Shown here piece by piece: positions 1 through 11,100 of a DNA stretch of 64,000 bases. Numbering within the stretch: the stretch's first letter is position 1; each line of letters starts with the position of its first letter. Under the pieces are notes generated by a model, which did not search any database, was not told where the DNA came from, and was given only the letters and a program-made list of their open reading frames with translations. Both the position numbers and the translations under genes were made by a program. The DNA lies in assembly GCA_022885665.1 (NCBI GenBank), contig JAGQDJ010000175.1, forward strand, positions 120,367 through 184,366, read 5' to 3'. This stretch comes from Triops longicaudatus. Taxonomy: Eukaryota > Arthropoda > Branchiopoda > Notostraca > Triopsidae.

Positions 1-998
1 CCGAATGAGGCTCCGGCAAGCAAGTAATAGGGGTTTTAGCAAGGAAAGGCTTTAGAGGTGTCAAAAAGCACCGAATTGATGATTTCAACACAGCAGGATT
101 TATGTCTTGAGAACAAAGATAGCTTTTTTTGAGGGAACTTTGCTCTGCTGAAGAAAAGAGTCGTCATTACCAGAAAAAATTTCGAAATAAATAAAAAGAT
201 TACTCAGATCAGGCTTTTCTTGATGCAGCTCGGCTATGTAAGTCTAATGAATTTGATTCCTTCGAAAAGTGAAGCGGTTATTGATAAACTCTGACAGTAA
301 AATTTTGTGTCTAGGGTAAAGCCGCTAATGAAAAGAGGAAATAAGAACTTATGACTACTCATTTGTTAATGAATCACTAGCTGTAAGCAGAAGTTAAGCA
401 CCAAGACTGGAAAAGATAAAAGATAAAATTTAATGCAAGATTCCGTGATTCGCCATAACACTGTATACGAAGTGCTGACAGATTATTGTGGCGATTTTTG
501 CGCTGCATTTGTTCACGATTCCTGCACTGGAGTCGGACATTTCTGGGACTAGTGTGAAATTCGCTTAGGAGTTCTCAGAAACGGTCCTCTAATTCGGTTA
601 CCATGTTGTAAGGAAAGGAAAGAGTTCGCTAACGGACGAAAGGTGGCAAAAATCGATGTAGTGTGTCTCGCAATCTCGGACCTCAGCCAACTCTTAAATG
701 TTTTTAGAAATGTAGAGAACTATCGCTTGAAGCTGCCGGTACTTGTAAGGACATGAGGACAATGTGGACAGCTTTTTCAGCTTTTCTTGCACGTTTATGC
801 CTTCGCACCCGCATACATCACTATACTGCAGACATTATTTCCGGTCTTGGCCTTCATACGTTACAGGGCAACTATCATGATCCCAATTCTGGCCATAAAT
901 GCTCGTAGCCCGCCTGTGTCTCTTCTACGTCGTCTGCGGACCATAACTTTTATATATTTTTGTATTATTTTTTTATTATTTTTATATATATATATATA

Positions 999-1031
<33 letters not shown>

Positions 1032-3363
1032 TTTTTGCTGGACTTTTTTATGTGCCTCCCTTTTACATTATGGCCGAAGCTGAATTTTGGGTTCGTTTTA
1101 TCTAGCATTACAATAAGAGTCAACCCGACTAGGAAATTATGATTCAATTCTCCATTAGCCGTGTGGTAAATTTCCTAAATAATGATTGTAGTGTAGCTAA
1201 CGAACTTTGATTCTTTTGGTAAAGTTGGAATAAAAAATTTCTGCAAAGTAAAAATCAATCATGCAGAAATGTAGGAGTTTATTATGTTTATGATATTAAA
1301 GTGCAATTGTTGCGTAGGTAACTACCCGCAAGGAAATGCTTGTACTGTGTTCGTAACAGTTTACTTATAAAAGTTAAGCCACCAAAAATAGCCGTTATCT
1401 ACCTGACCGCCTACGGAAACGGTTTTCCACGAAGAACGTCTTATTTTTCGATCCTTTTGTTTTCTTTCAATTTCGTAATGGACAGAATACACCTAACTAA
1501 AGAAAGTAAATAGTTTCTTCCGCGCTTTTTCGACCGCGTTTCCCGACCCACGCAGTCAATAAACTATGCAGTACCTAAAGAGAGGAAGAGAGAGAGGAGG
1601 AAGAGCCACGTTGAACGCTGCCAACCATTTCAGTCTGCCTGGAAACGGCACACAGTTCAAATGTCATAAAATCTGTGCCTGTTTCTTTAAAAAATTCTTC
1701 CGTATTTGAAGGACCAAAAGTTGAACTGTGTCCCTGTGTCTGAATCTCTGGAATTGCTAAGCGAATCAATACGGAGAAACCCTTGATAGTTGATGCGTTT
1801 CGTATTTTTCGATTTTTTTCTGATCCAGAAAGAGGATTACATCGGTTTCTTTATGTTTAAGTAGTTTGTCATTAAGGTGAGGTGTTCGGACTTGATAGAG
1901 AAAAGGAAAATATGAATGTTGTTGTGACTGGTTGACGCATCTCGAAAGCGAAAATAATATTGACACCTCCCACTTGCGTCACCGACGCTTTTAGCAGTGC
2001 TATTACGACCTGGTTGCGAAAACGTTCACCTCGTTAAGTCACGCCTACACTTCGCTGTACTTCCTACTTCCCAAAAGTATTTCTGCATACCGAATGTTTG
2101 TCTGGTTATTCTCTGGTTATATATCCAAGCCCTGTTTATTTTTTTTAACATGCTCTTTCACTTGTTTACAGTTTTAATCTTAATGTAATTTTGGGGTAAA
2201 CATTGCCAGAAGCTACGTGACTCTGCTGTGCAGATTTTACGACGCTTTCGTTTTATTTTTGCCAATACGGACACAAGGTATTCTTTAGTTTTGTTTCCAG
2301 AAGCATTTCATGTTTTGCCGCAGTTATAATGAGTATGGATTCGCGAAAGATAAACGTAATCGAGTATCAAAAGAGAACAATAACAGAAAGGCGGAGTCTA
2401 AAACGTGGCGTTCTTTTTTAAAAGTTAATTTTCTGGCTCGTTGCGTCTCCCGGCACACCTGTCGTCTCTTCCGGTAGCGCGAGTTATATGCGGATGACGA
2501 TGGTGGGATGAGCAACAGCTTCCGTCACTTTAAGCCGCGTGCATAAGCCGACTGCTAAATTAGTGCCTAAAATATGTAATTTTAATTGAATTACTTTCTG
2601 CGGGTTTGACAGTGACGTGTTGTCCTGAAAATTTGAGTATTACTTGCTTAATTGGGGTGGGTTTCCATTTTTTACTAGAAGAAAGTTCTGGAAAAATTAA
2701 GTTTGTGACGTCAGTTCAGGGATGGGATAGACTGACTGGGTGAATTCATTTCGTAATAGTTAATTGACCGTTTAAATTGCCCACATATGGTGCGATATAG
2801 TGTGTAGACTTGTTTTGCCTTCTAGGACTGCGCCTTTTTCGTCTGTTGTTCCACGATTCCCTCCACCGAATCCATCAATTAACTCTCCCTTGACCTTCTT
2901 TTCGACGCTGACTCACAATTTTTGGGTCCGTTTCTCTTTTTCTGACCAAAAATCATCGGCCCTTGACAGCAAGGCTTCGCATTTTATGGACCAATTTGAC
3001 GGGTTTCGTTCCTGTACATGATAACTTGATTCATTATTTTGGATTTTATACACCGTAAATTTATTCATTCCGATTTATAAGCCTTATGTCTGTATATTCC
3101 GATTTATCCCTTCCAATTCTAGGGTGTTCTTCGTAGACTTAAGACTACTTCACATGCTGTATTTTATGAACGTACTTTTGTAATAAAATGTCGAATACGT
3201 ATTTATACTAATAAACGCCTTTTTCGAGAAATATTACAAACGTTCGTAATTTTGCATTTTTTATCAATTATGTGTCAGTTTATTTTATTAGGTTTGGTTT
3301 AACTTTAACGTAAAAACGTTTGAATTTGAAACTAACCGTTTCTATTTCTCTATTGGCCTATAG
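1..3363. other. Upstream supervillin intron or flank
   Basis: I see no coding exon here that joins in phase to the exon at 3364. It holds a TA-dinucleotide tract near 983-1030 and otherwise unremarkable AT-rich DNA. Short ORFs at 787-1142 are low-complexity artefacts of the TA tract. It ends with a good acceptor: ACTAAC at 3331-3336, then pyrimidines, then TAG. Confidence 0.6.
983..1030. repeat. (TA)n microsatellite
   Basis: Two runs of TA dinucleotides are separated by a short T run at about 1000-1005. Confidence 0.95.
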
Positions 3364-5133
3364 GAGAGAAAGAGAGAAAACGTCGAGAGCCACCGGGTAC
3401 ACCAGCTTCGAAATCCGAGCCTTCGCCAAACCTGGAGCGTAAGATAGAACGATTTTCGCCGCTCGGAACTCGGAAAACCTCAACGGCCAGTCAACCAAAT
3501 CCGTTAGAGCGGCCCAAATCCTCGGATATGGCATCTTCAAGTTTGTCGCCCGCGACTAAGGCTTCCATTCATACGAAAGCGCCATCGCCTTTACCCCCCA
3601 GTGCCCAGACTCCTTCGTTGGCACAGCTACGCTCTTCGTTACGTCAAACGGTGCAATCTTCCAGTCCCGCCTTTTTCCGCAAATCCGTCACAGAAGAGCC
3701 CGTTCGTGCTCCACCTGCTCACGGAGCTAAAACTACCAGCAATGCTGAAGAGCCGGTAGTAACAGCACCTTTGGCTGATCAGGCTAGTAAGCCAACATCC
3801 CATTCAAATGAGAAACCCGAGGACCTGAGCACGCGTATCGAAGCGTTAACTGCCAGCGTGAAGCAAACATTCGCAAGAGTTGACCGTTTAAGGAGCAATA
3901 ACACAGCTAAAGAGTCGAATGAGCCGGTTTCGACTAATTCGGTGACTAGCAAAGACATGAGAGCTGAGGATGACGCAATGGAAAGCAAAGTGCCAGTTCA
4001 TGGGATCCTAAAAAAGCGTATTGCGACCGAAGAACCAGAATCCAGTGAAGCTAGCGGCTTGGAAGCGTCTAAACTAAGTGTGAGAATATGCACGGAATCG
4101 GGTCACGACGCAGACGACGATTTGGGATCCTTGCTTCGATTAACGCGATCCTCCCGATCATCGTCCAGGTCCAACTCCCCCGATCCGACCTCGATTCTCC
4201 GTCGAAAAGCTAGTAAAGAAGAGTTGGACATGGAGAGACCGCCTAGTGCTGAATTGCAGTCCATTTTAAAGCGTAAAACGAGTCGGGAGGAGAATCGGGA
4301 GGAGGAAGAACCCCGTTCCACGACACCGTCGATTCTTAAGCGTAAAAGCAGCCGTGAAGAATCCGAGTTTCGTTCCGAGTCACCGCATTCGGAACCGCCA
4401 CCCTCGATCCTGAAGCGCAAAACGAGTCAGCGGCGAAATCTCTCCGAAGAAGTGCTCGATTCGGACGAGCCGCGACCAATTTTGAAGAAACGTGGGAGTA
4501 TAGAGGAGATGTTAATCGATCCTAAGCCGATTCTGAAGAAAAAGATGAGTACCGATGAAGAACACGAGGATCGACGACGATCAATTCTCAAATCGCCCCG
4601 CAAATCGCTAGAAATTGAGGGAGACAGTGATTCTACCTTTGTACCCATTGCAGCAGCAGCTCCAATCCCTCGAGAGCGGGAAGAATCACTGGATTTAGCG
4701 GCACCCGTGAGTATTCTGAAGAAAAGGGTTGCCACGCCCACGAGGGATGCATCTGATAGTGAAGAACCACCCATTTTGAAATCCCAACGCGCCTTCGACA
4801 GGGAACGATCGCCTGCCAGAGTCAATGACCCTCGACCTTTATCTGTCGCCGACCGAATCAGTTTTATGGAACGGAGCTTAGTGCCGCCACCGTTGGAGAG
4901 AACGAGAACAGTGAAATCGCGATCGCGAACGCCAGAATTTGAACCCGATCACTCGCACAATCGGTCAGAACCGGTGGAAGCGGTGAATCCCTTCCTTCAT
5001 GGTCAAGAACTCGCCAAAGACAATAGCGATTCCCAAGTCTCAACCGATTCAGCTGAATTCGAATCGCCCAGCGAACCTTTGACGGCTCAGGAGGAAGACA
5101 AGTTGAAACCATCCAGCGACTCTCGCGATATTG
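3364..5133 (+). CDS. Svil: Supervillin exon a: disordered N-terminal region with ILK-module array
   Basis: This large exon enters with two bases of a split codon and ends in phase 1 before GTAAAA. The ATG at 3528 looks like a start, but the frame is open and protein-like back to the acceptor AG at 3362-3363, so it is probably internal (residue 55). Composition is Ser/Glu/Arg/Pro-rich with no predicted fold. It holds ten [S/G/P]IL[K/R] modules, at 4002, 4191, 4260, 4329, 4404, 4476, 4527, 4581, 4710 and 4770. Most are followed by K/R-K/R-x-S/T. RISF lies at 4854-4865. Spacing is close to 23-25 residues in the central block. The long minus-strand ORFs here are shadows of this coding sequence. 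Confidence 0.93.
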
Positions 5134-8100
5134 GTAAAATGTGTTCTATATTATAATGGATATTTCTTACCGCCGAATCTTTGATCACTTGAGCTCTTGT
5201 TATTTTTTATGGTGTTTCGAGCTTTCCACTAACACAGAAACTTGCACTTTTGCTATAATTTGGGTATCAATTCACCGAAGTGGACTTTTTCATTTGACCA
5301 GTTGGTTTACTTCTATAACGAGATCAATTGTTAAGTTTGTTATCGCATAAGAGTGAGCATTGACTCAATAGCAGAGTTAAAATTCGGTGCTCTCCATGAC
5401 GTCATCCCAAAAATTATAAAAAATATATTTCTCACTCGCACGTAAGAAGCGAACAGTGACGACGAGCCCAGTAAGCTCACTCTAGCTCAGCGGATCCAAC
5501 TCTTCAAGCATATCGCTGAAGGCATGGCTCCAACAGCCCAACTCCTGCCCCCGACGCCTCCCCGTCGCCGGCGCCTCAATCTCTCACGGTTCCAAACTCA
5601 GCCCGTGACTTCTGATGAGGTTTCTCGAGCCCAATTTCAACAAAACAGCGCAATTTCACGGCAGCCCATCCCCCCGAAATCAGGTTTGGGTTTACCCCGC
5701 TTTCAAAACCCTAAGCCTACGCCCCCGTATTTTTTCGTCTTTAAAATAAAATAGCTAAAAACTGCCTATTTTTCCCTACTTCAAGGATTAATTCTTTAAA
5801 GAATGATTATGAAGCGTTGGTTGCAATTTTCGCAAAAACGATGTTTAAGCTTTTGTAATCTCGTGTGTAAGTATATTGCGTGCAGTCGAACGCTATGCGG
5901 CTAACGCGTTTGCTTTGCTTGGGAAACAAGCTTGCTGAAGAAAATTTCGCAAAAAATGGGCTTTTAGAGTTAAAGCAATTAATAATTTTCTGAAAGGATT
6001 ATAGAGGCTGGAACTAAGGCTTTGTTCTTTTATAGGTGCTCAAGGATTAAATGTAGAGAGAAAGGAGGAGCCAGAGCACCCCAAGCCAGAAGAATCGACC
6101 GTAAGGGCTCCGCCTACTAGTGCTAACAGTCTGCGCGGAGTGTTGAAGAAAGATTCTAGTTATGAAGTGTCTGAGCCTAAAGAGCTGCGATCCATCCTCA
6201 AAGCAGAGTCGGACTTTGGAAGTAAACAGCATATTGTGAGCTCAGGATCCAGTTCCGAAGATTCCACGCCTAGTGAATTGGTGGCCAAATTGCTCTCGGT
6301 AGAAGCGGAAGCCAAGTTACAAAATCAGATGGTGACATCAGTAACCAAGGAAGAACGCACTACTAGCACGAGGTAAAACCAGATTTGGGGAAATTCAATT
6401 GCAGATCCGAAAATCGAGTTAGATTTTTTCTGTGCGTCCTTGTCGGTTTCGTCCACAGGGAAAAGATAAGTCGGAGATGAGAGGAAAACGGAAGATGCCT
6501 CTTCTAGCAAATAGGATTTTAAGCTTAGATCTGTCCCAATTTTAGCCTGCTTGGGTTTGGTCCAGCGTAAATTAACTTTCGTTCGAAAAGTGGGAGGGGA
6601 ACGGGAAGAGGGTAAATTATGCAAGTGGAGCATGAGTGGGGTACTACAGCTCTTGTAAAAGACCGATCGATAAAGTTGTGTTAAGCATAGCTTGAAGGGA
6701 GATTTGAAAGTCAGGGTCGTTGGTTTATCTTCCTTACAGTTAGAACTAACCAGGCATCTCGCTAAACTAATTTCATTTTGTTTGCATTAACATGTTATCG
6801 AGCTTAAATTTGGAAAACTTATCTGACTTTGGGGCATATTTCACGAAATAGTGGTGATTGATATTGGTATAGATTCTATCTACACTTGTCTGCCTTTCGT
6901 AAGAAATAATTATTATTTGTGTGATGGAATAATACTAAATATCAGATTCACTCAAACACGATGCTTACGTTCGCGTGTTTGCCAAGTTTTCTTCCGTGAT
7001 TTAAAACTGGCCTGAGTGGGGCTACTCGCTGTGCCCGTACTGAATAGAGGTTTGAAATTTCACTCGAAGTTTAGATTTTTGGCAAACGTAGCACCTTGCA
7101 AGTAATAATAGAGTAAGAAACTCACAAGGCCACGATTGCGTTCATAGATGAATACTGCAACGCGTAGCAATCAAGTTCCTTCAGCCGAGTGGCTCAAACT
7201 CAGTAGAAAAGTTTTTGATGAGTTGCCGAAGCTAGTAAAAAGAGTGAAATATCCAAAGACTGTGCGCAAATGGTATTGCTCATAGCGATGGGCTGGTGGA
7301 ATGGGTGGAAAAAGTGTCTTGTTAAATTAAACCAACACATAGGCAGTCAGAGGTTTTTCATGATTTTCAATCTATGACCATAAAAGCAGGTGAATTGTAT
7401 TCAGTAGTTACGACTTCATGAGAAATTTCTCCAGATGGGTTTGCAAGCAGTGCAAGAGTTTTTGACGGATGAAGATTGCCAGCTCCTTCATCCATTTTAA
7501 ATGATTTTCTGGTGTTGTGGACAATCTCCCACAGTCCTCATTGAGCATCTGTCACTCTTATACTGCAAAAGTGCATTCGTGTGTCAATAGGTGGTATAGA
7601 ATAAAAAAAGGTGTATCCTGAAGGCCCCCGTATACCACTTCCTCCTAATACGCAGCTTAAATGGCAAAACGCTGTGAACGATTTCGCGAAGACCGTAAGA
7701 TATTTTAACAATCTTTCTTCGCAGTTAAGTTAAAGAATATAATACCTCGCCGGTGAAGTCGGGGAAAATTATATTATTTTTATTTTTTATTCCTTCGTAA
7801 GGTCCGGAAAATTTTTGCGAATTCCTGGTAGTTGCTTATAAAGATTTGTGAAAAGGTCTCGACTTCACCAGTGATAAATTAAATTCTATAACATCACTGT
7901 AAAGAAAGATTTAAAAATATTTAACGGTTTTTGCGGAATCGTTCACAGCAGATTTACCATTTAAACTGTCTATTAATAGAAAGTGGTATACAGTGGCCCT
8001 AAGGATAGAGCATCAAGACCTAATTATACAATTTACAGTATTTCGAAGACTGTTGTATTTCAGGTCTCCTGTTTTATTAAAAGCTTTGCCAGTTATTTTT

Positions 8101-11100
8101 CTAAATAGTCGTCTGCACGGGAACAACCTTAATATAAATGAAAGAATATACGAATACTGACATCATGTTTGCGGGAAACCCAATCATGAGTGACGTGAGC
8201 CAGTTATCTTTAGTTATTTGTAATGTGTACTGTGAAGCAGTTGTTTTACTCCCAGATCAGTTTGCTTGACGTTTCTCGTTACAAAAGTCGAGCGCAATTT
8301 TGTCGACGTTTATTAACCGTCCTAAATGTCACGTGTTTCAAGGAGCTTGGTTTACCATGACAGTGAAATCTTTTCAGTAAATGGGAAGCTCCACCCCCGT
8401 TTCGTGACAAGAATATGTTTTGTAATTCCTATAACGAAATTATTGAAATAAGGAATTTGGGATTGTATGCAAATTTGAAATGAGTGGAAAGGTGTTTTCG
8501 TTTGGTGTTTTCATTTAAGTGTGGTGTAAAATTCTTGAACATTTTTCAAAAAATATTCAAAGGTGAATAATTAGCGAAGTGTTTTTTTTCTAGATAGTTT
8601 GTTATTAGTGTAGGCTTCAAACAAACCTACCATGACTAATGCGACCCTTTGCGTATTATGAACTCGCGTGCCGTGGCCGCAAGAGAAAGTTCTTTCTGTC
8701 GGAAGTAGAGCATCTTATCTTGTACTGTACATTCTGTTTTGTTTTCTTAATTGCATTTCTTGTAAACTGACCCAGCCATTTTGCTTTATCTCGAAGGGCT
8801 CAGGTTCCGTTCCTCGCATGGTAATAAAACAAAGACGATGCGTAGCGAAGTTTCCGTTTCCCCCACCTTTCTCATACGTTCTATACGTCATGCAGATTAC
8901 CATAAGTGAGTCACGTAACGGGTGCGATGTGTTGAACAAAAAACCTCCAAGAAGCCGACATTTGGCAAGGGGGAAGAAAAATACACGGATGAAGAGGAAG
9001 AGAAACTTTCCCGAGCTAGGTTTTATTTTTAAAGTGAAGACACGCCCCCAACATGAAAAGAACTTTCTCAGTTCAAGGTGTTATTTTGAGAGGAAGGGTC
9101 CGGTTGTGTTTATTTGGTGGGACGCGAGAAACCCCCAAGTCTTTTATAAACAGAAGCCAGTGAATTGGAAGTACAAGCTTCGGTTTAAGGGCTCAAATAA
9201 GGTTTATTGAACTTGGTAATGCTTTTCAACCTTTTCAAAAGGTAGGATTTTAATGTGCATATTCTGTTTGTTGATTACAGCCAACAGATGACCGTCGACG
9301 GAGCAGTACTGAGTTCGGCCACTTGTTCGCAAACGCAAGATCACAAAGTCGTCAGTGAAGTGAGCGAAATCTCCGCATTTGTCCGGACAGGCTCGGTGAG
9401 ACAAAGACTTCAACGCTTAGAAGCACAAGCCGTATCAAGTACCACATCCAAACGCGTAGTTGAGCAAGAAGTAGGGGGTGTGTCCTTGTCGGAAAGGTAA
9501 GACTGAATTCCCTTTTTTGTGTTAAGCGACTTTGTGTTGTGTTCATTTAAGTTTGTTCGATAATGATCCGAAAATTCGACTTCATTCGTCTCAAAACGAA
9601 TTAAGATGGGGACATAATCAGATAATAACATGAATAAGCTTTTTAATAGATTTTACTGGTATCTTTTGAGAAATCACGTTAATTCACTAGTTAAAGCGAA
9701 GAGGTTAACTTGTCTTATTGAACTTTAATTTGGAAATACCAAATTTGTTATAACATTTTTCTCCAGAAATTTACATTCGGTTGTAGTATTTCAAAATAGT
9801 GTGCACAGGTTTGTAAAGTGGTTCGCTTCCGCTTGAATGGGAATGTTACCGAATTTTGGTGACGATTTGGACCAGTGCCAAAAGGGCAACTGTATGTACG
9901 AGTCCTGGAAGCCAGATAGAAAACTAGAAAGTGAAAATATGTTATTGGCAACCGTGGAAAAATAACAATAAAAAATAAATAAAAGGCTTCAAAGGGAAGC
10001 AAAGATTTGAACTTTTACTACTGTCATTTTTAATTCAGTAATTCAATTTACCGATTTAAAAAGACTTTTCATGATTTTCCATATTAAATGACAACAAAAT
10101 TCCACGAAAGTATTACGAAAGCGACAAAAACTAAGACAGCGATGTACTGAGAACCGCATATTCTGCGGAGTTGACCTTCATTACTACTCGAATCGTCTTT
10201 TCATGTTTATAAAATGTCAAATCATCTTAGCGTTTATCGTTTGCCACGCAATACCTGTTGAGTGGAGAATTTCTGCTCAAGTTCGGAAATGAAATAATAA
10301 TAAATCAAGCAAGCGAGTCGGAAACTGAAAAAGCAGAAACGCAAGAAATGAGTAGAAGTTCATTAGTAAGTTAATTTTTCGTCAATCTCATTAGGCGAGA
10401 AACCCTAATTACTCAAGAACAAGAAATTAGCAGCCAATCGACCCCAATAGCGCAAAGGTACATTGTCCCTGGACTACGGTTCAGTTTCTCTCATTGTTGC
10501 CCACTTTCCGTATTTTTAAATCCGCATGCGTTCATCCGTCGTTGCCCAGTCCTTTGTGGCTCGCCAAAACTTGGCTAAATTACATCATTTTAACTCCTAG
10601 TGCACGTGGCCAAACTTTCTCAACCACAAACGTATGCATGAGCAGTTTAACACCAATGTTCGTCTCAGTATTGTATTGTTGCGTCTGTGCACGTAAAGCA
10701 CTGTCGTGTGGACGGTTTCATTTCCTAAGCTCCATTTCCTAGGTAGAGAAAATTCGTCTGTATGAGTTGCTATTTGTATCTTCTTGCCCTTGGGGGACGT
10801 TCACAACTTTCTCAAATGTCAGTGACCAATTACTTACGTTTTTCACGTTTTCGTAGGTTATCATCGTTGCAGAAGAGCGGAGAAACGGAATGGAAAAAAC
10901 GAGTCCCGAAAATCAAAATGGAAGACGCTGAGTTGGACGTACTCGAACCGGTCGCAGCATCACCGCCACGTTTACGTGAGAAAGTAAGTGTAATTCCTTT
11001 AAAAACTCGCAGAACCCAGTCCAGTTTATAGAGTTGCGTTTACATTTTGTGCATTCGTTAGTGATATACTTGCTTTATTAATTTGAATTTGTTTAATAAT

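Noticed and set aside
787..1142. Two ORFs over the TA tract
   Set aside because: They consist largely of Ile/Tyr dipeptides produced by the TA microsatellite.
3528..3530. ATG as the supervillin start codon
   Set aside because: The frame is open with family-like sequence back to a good 3' splice site at 3363, so this Met is most likely internal.
4103..5112. Long minus-strand ORFs at 4103-4420, 4427-4825 and 4864-5112
   Set aside because: They mirror the strongly biased supervillin coding exon on the plus strand and show no domain of their own.
9204..9631. Minus ORFs opposite supervillin exon c
   Set aside because: Shadow of the plus-strand exon, which has correct splice sites and frame.
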